Assembly (NCBI RefSeq): GCF_000315625.1 | Contig: NW_005434585.1 | Coordinates: 138,616 to 202,615 of the forward strand | Direction of reading: 5' to 3' | From: Guillardia theta CCMP2712 | Lineage: Eukaryota > Cryptophyceae > Pyrenomonadales > Geminigeraceae | Length of the DNA: 64,000 bases | In this document: in pieces, positions 33,609 through 47,499 of the stretch | How positions within the stretch are numbered: the first letter of the stretch is position 1 | Layout: the number at the start of each line of letters is the position of its first letter | Program-made: the position numbers and the translations under genes | The notes under the pieces: generated by a model | The model's database searches: none | What the model was told of the DNA's origin: nothing | What the model saw: the letters and a program-made list of their open reading frames with translations, nothing else

Positions 33609-34505
33609 ATCCTCTTCGCCTGTTTGCCTTTCCCCCGTTTCGGCCGTCTCTTTCGCTTTGGGCAGAAGTATTCATATTTCAATCATCATCAGCTGTCTTT
33701 CAAATTTTCACCCAAATTTTTCAATGAAGGTTGAACTTGGTTTTTATATAATTTATATAGTCCTTCTATGGCTACCTTAGCATCGCAATGCGTGAGATCG
33801 AATCGTTCTGAAATCGGCTAAAACGTTTTACTCTGCATCTTTTTTTTTGATTTACTACAGGCATGTGAGCAACTTTCAGCAAAAACTTTGTAGACGACAC
33901 GAGCTCATCCTGGAGATACCTGTGAGGGTTTTAAGAATACGCAAAACCTCACCGTTTCTGACCAGTGTCCCCCGAAGGTTGTGGAGGGCTTTGTCAGCAT
34001 TGACTGTCTATCTGCACCGGTTGCCGCCCATATCTCATCACATAAAACGCCCCAGGTTTTATCTTGAGCTCTGAGGCGGAGTCCATGGCTATCATTGGCT
34101 GTTGTAGTAAAGATGGATGGGCGTCCCTTCAGTGGTCAGCGGCACGTAAGGCTACGGTTTTTGGTCGTGTGAAGCGACACGTTTCGTCGAGGTGGTACCT
34201 TGCGTCTCTCCGCCGGGTTTTATACTTATAATAAATCGGCCCCAGCCTCCGGCCTCTCCCCTAGCCCCTTGGCCCTATATGTCTTTTGCCCGATTCCCCG
34301 TACATCAATCTCCCAATCCCGTCCTCCCTCTTGACAAAGTGGCCTCGCATACACATACCTGCTCCTACTTTCCTTCTAGGTTACCCTTTACTCTCCAACA
34401 ATCGAATGGGCAGTTCCTCAGAAATATCCACAACATGCTGTAGAGGCTGCTTCTGTTCTGGGTACCTAAACGTCTGATTGCATCTTCGAAACTGGAGGTA
34501 TCGAC
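33609..34505. other. divergent promoter region between two paralogues
   Basis: About 900 bases with T-rich runs near 33840. No supported exon. It presumably carries the promoters of paralogues 1 and 2. Confidence 0.5.
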
Positions 34506-35132
34506 ATGAAAGCCGCTGCTCGATCTAAGAGCGCACAAGAAGATGAGAATCTGAAGTTCTTCTCGAACAAGAGTGGGAAAGCTCTGATTACCACACGGGT
34601 TGCCCAAGAAATATACCTGATATACAAGAACAAGGAAGCTTCTGGTGCAGTTTGGACACCGACAGTCACCAGCGAAGAGCTTGCAAACAAGTACGGGATC
34701 ACAGCGAAAGCAATACGAGACATCTGGAACAAGCGGACATGGCGGCACGCCACCGTAAAATATTGGACTGAGGAAGAGAAGAGGCAATTCAATAACAAGC
34801 CAAAGCCTCGTGAGAAAATGACAGCCAACGAGCTTGAACAGCGCACGCATACGGCTGCTGAGTTAATTTCGCTCCCCGCAAGTCCTGACACCTTGTCTCA
34901 GAGCGCACACAGCGGAGGGATCAAGGTTGACAAGAACGAGTCTGTCTCATCTGTTTCGCGATCTGAAGAACAGGAAAACGAGGGATGGCAGGAGGATGTA
35001 GAGGTGGCTACTAGTTCCTCCAACATACAGCACAGTCGTCCAAGCTTTGAGACGCAAGACGATGGATGGATGACGTGCCCCTCGAGGATAGGAATGTTTA
35101 TATCGAGCATCCCTTCGGTCGAACTCAAATAG
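34506..35132 (+). CDS. putative DNA-binding protein, GWMTCP family (paralogue 2)
   Basis: A single exon of 208 residues from MKAAARSKSAQEDENLKF. It holds ALITTRVAQEIYLIYKNKEA, WTPTVTSEELANKYGITAKA and IRDIWNKRTWRHATVKYW. An acidic Ser-rich linker follows, and the protein ends at the box DDGWMTCPSRIGMFISSIPS without a tail. The HTH-like core is nearly identical to that of paralogues 1 and 3, while the linker is free to vary in sequence and length. This pattern argues that both ends are under selection. It lies head to tail with paralogue 3, 368 bases downstream. Confidence 0.8.
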   Translation: MKAAARSKSAQEDENLKFFSNKSGKALITTRVAQEIYLIYKNKEASGAVWTPTVTSEELANKYGITAKAIRDIWNKRTWRHATVKYWTEEEKRQFNNKPKPREKMTANELEQRTHTAAELISLPASPDTLSQSAHSGGIKVDKNESVSSVSRSEEQENEGWQEDVEVATSSSNIQHSRPSFETQDDGWMTCPSRIGMFISSIPSVELK

Positions 35133-35500
35133 ACAACTTGATCTCAATTATATTTGAAAGGTCTGAGGTGCATGAATGGCATCAAGTTCTTCAAGTTGCG
35201 TGAAGCATGATCAAGTTGAAACTTGCCTTTGAAACAGATAACCTGCGATTCGAGCCCTTTGTCATTCGATGCTCTTGAATGTCATTCATACCTGCCATGT
35301 TGCGTTTATGTATGCCTTCTCGAGCAATGGACTCTGGATTGTCTGAAAGCATCTTTATAACTATTATTAACAATAATACATCTATTTTTTCGTTGTACAA
35401 TAACAAATCAGAAGATTGAAAACGAGAGGTTTGGAAGAAAGTATACTCCCCCACTCTCTGTATCGCCCGTATCTCTTCGCTCCTCGCTCAACCCCTTGGC
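35133..35500. other. spacer between paralogues 2 and 3
   Basis: AT-rich, with TTATTAACAATAATA-type sequence near 35360. No ORF resembling the family. It probably holds the terminator of one gene and the promoter of the next. Confidence 0.45.
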
Positions 35501-36076
35501 ATGAACGAAAGAAGCTCCCCTCCGCTCGATGTCTCCACCAGCAGAGCCATGATCAATCCCGACATTGCGCGCGAAATTTTCATGGCTGCCAAGAAGCAGA
35601 TGGAAACAGGGTCTGTCTGGAAGCCGACATCTTTGAGTGTTGAGCTCGGGATAAAGTACGGGGTAACCGCCAAAGCAATTCGAGACATCTGGAACAAGAG
35701 AACATGGGCGCATGCGACGCTGGAGTTATGGTCAGACGAGGAGCGATCCAGGTACAAGAAGATGCGAACAGGCAATCACACACCAACCAGAGAATGCCTC
35801 TATACACAAGATGGACAAGAAGCAGCAGCAGCGCACGATAGTGAGGGGAGGGTCCTTCACGATCAACATGCAACGCAAGGTTCATCTAGTAGCATCGAAG
35901 ACGTTTCGATCACAGGCAACTGCGACGCATTTCAAATTGTTGATGTTAGTCGAGATAGCGACGGGTTCTCAAAAGACGGATGGATGACTTGTCCGGAGAG
36001 GATAGCCTTGTTTCTGCAGAACATACCTGAAGTGCAATTTGATGCAGAGATCCGAGATCCAAGAAGACTATTTTGA
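35501..36076 (+). CDS. putative DNA-binding protein, GWMTCP family (paralogue 3)
   Basis: A single exon of 191 residues from MNERSSPPLDVSTSRAMINP. The core is DIAREIFMAAKKQMETGSVW, KPTSLSVELGIKYGVTAKAI and RDIWNKRTWAHATLELW. The box near the end is KDGWMTCPERIALFLQNIPE with a short tail ending DPRRLF. The three clustered copies differ mainly in the linker, which suggests tandem duplication with later divergence. The lone copy at 12.4 kb is the most diverged. No nuclear localisation signal is obvious beyond scattered basic residues. Confidence 0.8.
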   Translation: MNERSSPPLDVSTSRAMINPDIAREIFMAAKKQMETGSVWKPTSLSVELGIKYGVTAKAIRDIWNKRTWAHATLELWSDEERSRYKKMRTGNHTPTRECLYTQDGQEAAAAHDSEGRVLHDQHATQGSSSSIEDVSITGNCDAFQIVDVSRDSDGFSKDGWMTCPERIALFLQNIPEVQFDAEIRDPRRLF

Positions 36077-36909
36077 TTACAACCTCTTTCTAACAGTGGT
36101 ACAGATTGTCAGCACCCCTTTGGTTATATTTATACCTCGGGCGATACCGCGTTTGATTTACCCATTGGTCGATTGAGAATGCTTCTGAATTGTTCTCCTT
36201 ATCGCATTCAATGGAGCTCTTGGCGTTGTTCCACTTGTCCTCAGTACACTCTTGCCTAGAACAATTTTGTATACAGTAAACGTTGACTTCGATGCAACCT
36301 TTCTCTTGAGTTGTATTGGTACTGAGGAAATCGAATATGGATTGGGAATACAGTACATTTCCCCTACAATTTTCAGAGAAAACACCGTGGTGTCTAGTCA
36401 CCGAGTTAAGGGAGGTTGATGTATTGTACACAAATAGAGGAAATTCTACAACAGGTTCACTTGTCCTGGGATGTCTTGTCCTGTAGAACCAGCGGGCCAG
36501 GCCAAATCATCCTCCTGGAGCCCATGTTCACACAACACCCGAGTTACAAGAGTCTGCATCTTACATCTCAAACGGCGGGAGGCTCTGCAACCTGAGCTGG
36601 CTGTGACAAACAACATTCAGAGGAGGGTGGGCAGTTGAGACAATGAGGACCGTATCCCATTCACAAGCTGCTGCGACGACTGGATCCACCAGTCCGGATC
36701 AAGGTAAGCACTTGGAGCTACGTTTCAGATCTCATCCTCAAACCATGAGTGGCTTACAAGGCAGATGAGCGCATGTCATGCTGAAACGACTTCCAGTCGG
36801 GATGCACTACGCTGCCGTCCTGCCAAATCCACTTCAGCTCCAATAAGATCCTCTTGACACCCTCTCTTTCTCTTCAACACTCACTCCTCCTTCTCCACCG
36901 CACTCTAGC
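36077..36909. other. intergenic region
   Basis: No convincing gene. A short open stretch at 36643-36699 (MRTVSHSQAAATTGSTSPDQ) ends at a good donor (GGTAAGC) and could be a first exon, but no continuation is clear. Confidence 0.4.
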
Positions 36910-37455
36910 TCAATCTCTTACCCGGATGCCACTGTCGCACAACTTCACTCCATCTTGCAGCCACACCATCCCGAACCTGATCTGCAGAGGGTTCCGCCCT
37001 TCGGAGCCCTGAGCTCTGACAGTAGAAATCAGGACCATTGCAGCAGCAATGAAGGACAACGTGATCGGTCCGAAGTGCTCAGCTTGATGGGTCGTGTTGG
37101 TTTGCAAAACAAGGAGAACAATGTGTGCCTGCGATTCCGTTCAGATTGTGCGAGTGGAAGGAGGGAGGGAGGGAGGGAGGGAGGGAGGGGGGGGGGGAGG
37201 GAGGGCAGAAACGAGGGAGGGAGGGCGGGGGGGAGGGACATGGTGGGTCAGACTCACTCTGAGCACGTTGGTGGTGTCCTCCCCCCCGACCTTGACGTTC
37301 AGTTTCTGCCCTGACGGTCCGCAGAACCATACCAGCATTGAACGCGCCTCCTCCTTGCTCGCTGGCGGGGCGAGGCATGAGGAGCAATGATACCGATATT
37401 TACTTAGTGATCGACTTAGATGTTGAAGGACCTTGTATCCTGGCCCTGAATGAAG
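36910..37455 (-). CDS. small hypothetical protein, two to three exons
   Basis: Exons on the minus strand near 37375-37265 (ASKEEARSMLVWFCGPSGQK then LNVKVGGEDTTNVLR) and about 37080-36910 (AEHFGPITLSFIAAAMVLIS, ending DGVKLCDSGIRVRD) are separated by an intron filled with a GGGA/CCCT array. A possible first exon lies near 37497-37430. The sequence suggests a compact beta-rich domain. I recognise no family, and the start is not settled. Confidence 0.4.
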
Positions 37456-37966
37456 TGCCTCTGAGGCGGGGGACTGGTTGGGAAGGGGAGCTGGCATGGC
37501 GATGTTCGGGATGGTGATGGAATATCAGGCGGTGAAGGACGAGGTGAGGAAGGAGGAGAGAGGAGGAGGAGGAGAGAAACAGGAACATGGAAAGAGGAAG
37601 AGAGGGACGGGATGAGGGAAGTGGAGAGAGCAGGTGGAGGGGGAGGAGGAGGAGGAGGAGGAGAGGGAGAGGGATGGAGAGAATGAGGAGAGGAAAGCGG
37701 AGAAGGGGAGAGATGAGGAGGAGAGGGAAAGGGGGAGGGTAGAAACATAAAAAGAGAGGGAAAGGTAGGAGAAGAGATACCAGGAAGGAAGGGCGGGGGA
37801 AACGCAGCAAGGCAAGTGATGTTACAGGGGTCAGTGATACAGCAGAAGAGCAAACTTGCGGTGAGAGGCTGACATGATGGAGAACTGAGACAGATACCCA
37901 TTGAAAGGGGAGGGATGAGATGGAGGGATGGAGGGATAGTTTGAGGGAGGAAGGCAGGCGGCCATA
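37456..37966. other. purine-rich low-complexity spacer
   Basis: Mostly GGAGGA/GAGAGG low complexity. Long Ser/Leu/Pro ORFs on the minus strand are artefacts of this composition. No gene seen. Confidence 0.5.
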
Positions 37967-38699
37967 ATGTTCGACGATATCTCTAACTTTGCTGTCTCCC
38001 AGCCTTCATTAGCAGGCAAGGATTTGAGGATCCCTGCGCGTCAGCACAGCAATGTGGACAAAGCAGGTGCTTGATCCTGCCCTCTGCATCTTCGAAGTCA
38101 CCGACACGACATTGCAGGCAAGGTGTGGCGGCAGAGCTCGATCCTCAAGGCATGCTGTCGTTGTTGGCTGCCATGGCGGCTGTGACCCGTCGGTTGCAGA
38201 TATGGAAGGAACGCCATGTCGTCGTCACAAAAGACTCCCTCATGTTCTGGTGCTGCCTGCTGGTGGTGGACTGACGAGGAGGCTGACTGGGGCCAGGTAT
38301 ACAAGTGAGGCGGATTCAGCGCCGGAAGATGTCATCTCGCTGAAGAAGGTTTGTCCCAACTACTCCCACCTGCGTGACCACCTGCGGGCCAGGCTACGGG
38401 AGTTAGGAGGGACGACAGCGCAAACCGGCCGTACACGTTTATCATATCTGCAAGAGGGGTGATGACAAGCTGTGAGAGGTGGAGATTGTGTGATGTTGGT
38501 GGACAGGGGACATTCTATCAGTTCAGTGCGAACAGCGACGAGGAGCTGGAGTCTTGGTTGAGAGTGATCGGTATGCTGACCTGAGAGGTTGGAAGCATGG
38601 AGGCGATGCTGATGCTGCTGTGCAGGCAAGGCTATTGTGCGTGGAAGCACGACGGAGTGGGATGAGACGAGTGACAGGCTCGCTGAGTCGCAGCAATAA
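37967..38699 (+). CDS. small PH-domain protein
   Basis: Starts MFDDISNFAVSQPSLAGKDL and runs to SNVDKAG. A second exon gives GKVWRQSSILK, then IWKERHVVVTKDSLMFW, the first strands of a pleckstrin homology domain including the WKxR turn. Later exons give ADSAPEDVISLKK and GTFYQFSANSDEELESWLRV, with the invariant Trp of the C-terminal PH helix. The last exon ends TTEWDETSDRLAESQQ at 38699. The join between SSILK and IWKER fits a GC-AG intron (AAG|GCATGC ... TTGCAG). Phosphoinositide or protein binding at membranes is inferred from the fold only. Confidence 0.7.
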
Positions 38700-38965
38700 T
38701 GAAAGTTTTGTGCTGTCGTATGTTGCCCTTGATTGCATGATCGACACGGCTGTTTCACCCTTTTTGTTCACGAACATAACATAGCAGCCCACAGATGGAA
38801 CATTATGGTTGAACGGGAAATGCTCGCACATGCTGGCTCCTGTGCATGTAAACTACATCTACATGGTAACTTCAATATCATTGCACGAAGACAAGGTCCG
38901 CAATGACTGCGTGGACACTGAAAACATCATTAGAGGACAGTAGGGAAGGAAAACACAATTTTTTC

Positions 38966-40466
38966 TCACCTCTCCGTGTCATCCAACGTTGCCGCCTCGT
39001 CTGCGTCTGATTGGGGCGCGACTGAGTCCGTCTCCTCCTGTGGATGCATGTCCTCTGTCACAGCCTCCGTCAGGGAAGCAGTTGGGCTCTGCAGAGTCAC
39101 TGGAGGAGGTGGCAGGTGATGGTCATCCCTTCCGATGACTTTGACAGTCAGCACGCTCGGCGACTTGGGCTGAAAATGAGGCGGTGAGAAGAGAAGAAGG
39201 CAAGTGAAGGGATCCTGAGCAGTTGTTGGTGAGATTGAGAAAGCCATGTTCTTGACAGTCACCTCGTTGGAGCTTGACTCCTCATCCACCATCCTTGACC
39301 TGTACGATTCTCGAATTGCGATCTGTGTTGCAGAGGTCAGTCGGTCCAGGAAGAGCTGGAAATGTCTACCTCTATCCTCTCCAGACTCTTCTGAGACTCC
39401 TCCAGCGCCTGCTCCTGCGCGAATTCTGTGAGGGGAGGACACTGGTGGTAGCCCTCAGACTTCACCTTTGCAATCATTCTCTCCTCCTCGTTCTTCTTCC
39501 TTGCATTCTACATCATCGTGGTCAGGCTCGCAAGAGAGGAGAGAGGAGCAAAGGTCAGACCTCGATGTCATCTTGTAGCCTCGAGAGAAGGAGGGACTTG
39601 AGCTTGTCCTCCAGCACAAAAAGAGGCAGAGAGGAAGGGTCCACTCCCTCAGAAACAACCCGCAGCAGGTCATCGCTGACAATCTTGTACGTCAGCACCT
39701 GGGGTACTCTTCTCCGCTTGTTCAGCCGGTCGCTGGGCTCGGAGTTGGTGGAGCTGTGGAGCGTCGAGCAAGAAGAGAGGGACTTCATCGTGAGGTTTTG
39801 TGAAAGGAGAGTTTGGTTCGGGTCCACGTCAACACTGTTGTGGTTCTGAGCGAGCAGGCTCTGATTCGTATAGGAGTCCTCGTGGTTGGAAGACCTGATG
39901 GATCTGAAAGAATTCGTCAAGACGTCCTGCTCCTTTGAGTCTGCGAGGCAAAGGAGGGAGAATGTCCAGACTTCCTTCTTGTCTCCTTGCACTTTCACCT
40001 CCTGCTCGACTTCAATCTCAACCTTTCTAGACCTGCTCGTAGCTTCGCGAACGATGTCAAGCCATAGTTGATCGCTGATGTTGTTCGAAATGTTCCATCG
40101 CACCGAGCGATCTTGTCCCAGACTTGTCACGCAGACGACCTTGAAGCCTCCAGCACCATTTCCTATTCCTGATTCCCACCCGTTCCATTTCGCCCATTGC
40201 GGTTTTGACCTAAGAAGGCGCGCGCGCGTCACTGGAGTGCCAGGAATGACCTCATGTATGTATAGAAAACCAGAAGCACTTCTGGAGTACTTGATCCCGA
40301 GCTGCCAAGAAGCTTCTTTCTTCACCTCCAACATCTTTGCGCTGGCGCTCTGTGCGGATGCAGCGTTCAAACCTGCCTGAAATGCGTTGTTGTAGCTCAT
40401 GTAAGTTTCTTTTGAGATCATCAAGCTATCTGCCCTCGTGCTCGGGTTTGTGTGCATAATGCACAA
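38966..40466 (-). CDS. PDZ-like domain protein
   Basis: The first large exon (start at 40466, or an internal Met such as MSYNNAFQAGLNAASAQSA) runs to about 39560. It contains WQLGIKYSRSASGFLYIHEV then IPGTPVTRARLL, which has the GLGF-like loop and following strand of a PDZ domain. Ser/Asn-rich and basic segments follow (SDRLNKRRRVPQVLTYKIVS). Later exons carry AQEQALEESQKSLERIE, IAIRESYRSRMVDEESSSNE, and a final exon (about 39172-38966) with PKSPSVLTVKVIGRD and an acidic end DADEAATLDDTER. The PDZ assignment is moderate, because the second half of the domain is diverged. Neighbouring genes (PH, EF/C2) also look like signalling scaffolds. Confidence 0.6.
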
Positions 40467-41944
40467 CGATATTCACCTGGTCTTTAGCACAACATTTCTG
40501 TATTGATCAAAAGAGAAGACCCAGCGTTCCTGCTGAAAACTGTGCCCTCAAACTCTGCGCCCCTGCCAGTCCGATCTCAGCACAATGCCCTTCTAACAGA
40601 GCAAACTGTCGATGACCTGCTCTCTTCTCAAACTATCTCAACCCAAACTTCCATCAAAGTCATCAAAGAAACTACAATTCGATGAAATCTATCGCCAGCA
40701 CTATCAGAACCAATGCTTTTGCTACGTCTATGCTGTCCACTCTGTTTCTCCACCTCCTTGTCCGCGTCTGTCTCCTTATCATACCGAGTTGATTCCTCCC
40801 TCGCGGCTTTCATACACGGTATCTCTTTCCCATCATCTCCATGACTCATCAACTCTCGAAAGCTTACAACATAGGACTTTCTCGTTGCGCTATTGTGCAA
40901 CACCCCATGTTGTCATTTAAACTATCGGGAAACTTTTACAGGCCCAACTCCGAGGCTCCTGCTAGCGGCTACATACGGTAGCTCCTTCGACATCGCTATC
41001 CTGCTCTCACGCACATTCCTTCTTTCCTCACTCCTCTTTCCGTCCTTCTCCTTCCTCCCTCCTTCCTCCTCCCTCTTCAATCCCTTCCATCCTGCGTCCC
41101 TCCTGCCATCGCCGCCGGACGACGGAAATTCAGTCTTGACTAGCGGACCCCTACCACCCCACCCTTTGACTCCTGACCCACAATCATTTACTTCCAGCGG
41201 TCTGGACCCCCTCATGACTGAGCTTTACCCAAACAAGAATCTGTACCCTGGATACTTCTTGAGGCAACCACTTTGAGTTTCGATGTTCTAACTAGATGCA
41301 TAAGTGATTTTGGGTATCCATTACACAGAGGCATCCTGGATACCACTACCTGCTAACCCTGACCACCCCATCAACATTTTTGCAGACCTTGTGTTGCCAC
41401 CCTTCCCAAAGTCACCCCCACCCCCTCTTTCGGAAATATCAACTAATCACATATGGGGCCGGGCAAAGGGCTCCCCGAGGCCAGGGGTAGAGGGGTACCC
41501 ATGATCTATTAGGATCAGACCTATAGATCTCGAGAGAAACGAGGGGTAAGAACTGGACAAAGATGCAACTGTCTATGGAGGCATGTGGATTGAACTGACA
41601 GTATGTCTTGAACTTCATGTCGTGACGACGAAGAGTTGAAGACTTGTCTTGTCTGTGACTACACCATGATGTCATACTACATCACGACAACATGTTCGTG
41701 TTCACCATAGTTTGTATCTAGCCACAAGATCAACGAGGATGACTGGAGCAAAACGACGAGCGTCGGATTCAAAGTCGTCTGAATCACCTTTGCGTTGCTG
41801 TTTCACAAGCATCGTCCATCGGATTAAAAAGAACAGATGCCGGGTTGCCCAACTCTAAGTTGACAGCAAGAGAACGGTAGATTAGAAGCCGGTGATCGAG
41901 TGACAAGGTAGATGACAATCAGCACGTGTGAACTGGCAAAGCTC
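40467..41944. other. intergenic region with CCCC-rich words
   Basis: No supported gene. From 41140 to 41510 the sequence is rich in ACCCC and CACCCC words, comparable to 11340-11480 and, in reverse, 7790-8025. Short ORFs are Pro/Ser-rich and lack splice support. Confidence 0.5.
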
Positions 41945-44788
<2,844 letters not shown>

Positions 44789-44861
44789 CTGGAACAAAAA
44801 GAAATGAGGCGAGAGTTTGCGTTTGTGTTTGCGTATGAATCACGAACCAGCCAGTCGGCCT

Positions 44862-46213
44862 GCCAGTACTCTGACACCAACTTTTATCTCCCCCTCCTCT
44901 GCTGCTGCTGCTGCTGAATCCCATACACGATCTTCTTTTGCATGCGTTTGACTTGGTTCCTTTTCCGATCCTCCTCTCCCTCCTCGTCTGATGAGTCCAT
45001 GGCGCTGGAGCCGAGGGGAGCATCTTTCTCTTCTCCTACAAGGCTGCGGCGTTCGAACATTGCGACGGGCGTGTTGGTCTTGATTGCATGCTCTTTGGAT
45101 GCCTGAGAAAGATGAGATGAGAGATGAAGAAAAAACAATGAGAAGGTGGGAATGGAGTTGTTGTGAGCAGGGAGTACAGCGATGGAGCAAGAAGACGAAG
45201 GAAAGAAAGGAGCAAAGGGGTCCGTGATATGTAGGGTGGGAAGAGAGAAAAAGGGAAGGAGGAAGGGAGGGAGAAAGGGAGGGAAGGAAGGGAGGTGGGA
45301 ATGAGAAGGAGGAACGAGAGGTAGAGAGAAAGTGCGTGTTTGAGGCAGGGAACCTTGAGCTGGAGCCGGGCAGACCTCCCTGCTGTTTCAGGGTCCTGGT
45401 ACCGATGGGAAGGAGAGGAGAACGCGATTTCATCTTCGACTTGCCATGGAGGGATGTAGGGACCGGGGGGGATGCGAACATATTCATTCCTTTCGCTGAC
45501 TCTCAAGCGCTTCGGAATCTTGCAAACATGCAGTTTCTGTAGAGAACGTGAGAAAAAAAAGATAGGAGAGAGGAAGGGCAGAAAGAGAGGAAAGAAGAAA
45601 AGGGGAGTAAGGAGAAGAAGGAGGAGAAGTTGGAGATGGAGATCTAGGAGGCGATCGATGAAGGAGACAGGGGAAGGAAGAGGGGTTGATACAGAGGGGT
45701 TTGAGAAGCAGTTGAAACAAGACGAGGAAGGGCGAGGCTCAACAAAGGAGTCGAAGATCAAGAAGGTTTGTTCCGTTGCAACAACCAACACATTGGTTGC
45801 CAAAAGAATGAACAGAAGAAAGCAAATCATTCAGGTAAGAAGAATGTGGTGCTCACCTCCTCTAGTCCCATCTTCCTCCTCAACCAGACGACCACCCTGG
45901 TCCTGTCTACCCACTTGTTGTTCTCAGACGCCGCTACGTCAAGGGGAAGTTTGCGGTCATAAGGCCTTTTGCACCACATATCTGCTCCTCCTTTCTCCAC
46001 CAGCAACCGCGTCACCTGCTCCTCTGTCAGAATCTCCCCACCTCCATCACCAGCCTCGACTGATCGATCTCGGCCCACTCCTCGCTCCGTGCTGCGTGCA
46101 CCTCTACTCCTCGGACTCCTCTACGCTCCTGTCGTACTCTTCATTCAGCTCTTGCCCGCTTTTTCAACCTTGTTTCGAACTTCCCCTGGCTTCTGACTTT
46201 TGTGCCCTCCTCT

Positions 46214-46253
<40 letters not shown>

Positions 46254-46440
46254 TTCTACTACCTTGAAATGTCCCCAGAAAGCGGAGAGATGAAGAGCAG
46301 TCGACCCACACAGCCTTCGTGCTGTCACGTTGGCCCCGAGGAGGAGGAGGTTCCGACAAGTCTCCACGTGACCTCCCCATGCCGCCAGGTGCAGAGCTGT
46401 CGAGAAGGCATTGGAAGGGTTATGGGCGTTTACAACGGCG
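44862..46440 (-). CDS. ankyrin-repeat protein, C-terminal exons
   Basis: Exon near 46440-46265: GAVVNAHNPSNAFSTALHLA, AWGGHVETCRNLLLLGANVT, ARRLCGSTALHLSAFWGHFK, two clear ankyrin repeats. After an intron holding an AGGAGC array, about 46045-45855: EILTEEQVTRLLVEKGGADM and RKLPLDVAASENNKWVDRTR, a third diverged repeat. Then about 45535-45355: RVSERNEYVRIPPGPYIPPW, and about 45100-44862: SKEHAIKTNTPVAMFERRSL ending in poly-Gln and RRGR. Long introns at 45110-45350 and 45545-45830 are purine-rich. It may be the 3' part of a larger gene starting at 49825, because the strand and spacing fit, but the link is not proven. Confidence 0.6.
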
Positions 46441-46599
46441 CCCTGAAAGAAGAGATCAGCATGACTTGCAATAAGAGCGAAAGGAGTTGATGATGGGAAG
46501 TCTTGCTTCGATTGGCATCGTTTCTTGTCAGTTTGTTCACTTGCAAGAACGTCCCTTGTTCTATCTCCCTTATCTCAACAAGATAGTGCAGATCCAACA

Positions 46600-47270
46600 T
46601 GACCACAACCCGACATGATGAATAACGGAGATGTTAAGAGATTACCATGTCCATCAGATACTGTAATTTGTTGATGTCCTTTTCGCCTTTCTTCACCAAC
46701 GACCAAAAGTTGTATTGGACTGCAGGAGTCCAGAAGAATTTCTTGCAGTCTGTAAACATCATCGAGTTCAACTGGAAGACGATGCGTAAGGGGATCAAAC
46801 TTTGGTGAGCGCATCTTACATCAAACGGTCTCCCGTAAGGATTGACGTCAAAGCCCAAGATCCACACAGCGTCATATGTGATGTTAAGTATTGGTTTCTC
46901 AACGATGGACTCTTCCTGCTTCGCTTGCTCTATCTCTGACTGCACCAATTGGACATATCAGGCGTAACGAGTGATCGACGAGCAGTGCATACCAGCGATT
47001 TCTCCATGAAAGATCGAGCTTGCACCAGACGGTCGAGGTCTTGAAAAAGAAGTCTTTCTTGACTTGCATAGACATCATCTTTCTCGTCGACAATCTCACT
47101 ATCAGCTTCCTTCTTGTTCCGCCCTTTGTTGAATCGAAGACGAAAGATTGCCTTGTTGATTTTCTTGAGCTCTTTCTGCAATGATTTTGATTTGCTCAAG
47201 ACATCATCATATACAAACATCGCACGTCTCACCTCCAACGCCAGTGCCATCTTATCCAAATCATATTCAC
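46600..47270 (-). CDS. helical protein exons, unknown (possibly part of the ankyrin gene)
   Basis: An exon near 47270-46990 reads MALALEVRRAMFVYDDVLSK, then SKSLQKELKKINKAIFRLRF and a basic/acidic coiled stretch ending LVQARSFMEKSLV. The next, about 46950-46820, reads SEIEQAKQEESIVEKPILNI and YDAVWILGFDVNPYGRPFD. Another at about 46770-46645 reads LNSMMFTDCKKFFWTPAVQY and WSLVKKGEKDINKLQYLMDM. Splice sites fit at several edges. No family is recognised. The exons lie directly upstream of the ankyrin exons on the same strand. Confidence 0.5.
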
Positions 47271-47499
47271 CATCTTGTGTCTTGAAACTTTCTTCAATCT
47301 ACAAAATATTGAGACCCGGAATAACAACAAATCAATTCGATCCTCCTCACATTCTGAACTATGTCATTCGTAATAGGTAAGTCTCCGACGAACTCCGGGA
47401 GATTTGCGCTTTTCAAGACTCAATGTGGAATAAGGAAGCGCAAACATTCTTCTCACTCGTCCGGGCTGTTGAACAACCTCGCCTCGGCAGTTTGCTCCC

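Noticed and set aside
37400-37901. Ser/Pro/Leu-rich ORFs on the minus strand
   Set aside because: They are produced by a GGAGGA-rich low-complexity tract and have no protein-like pattern.
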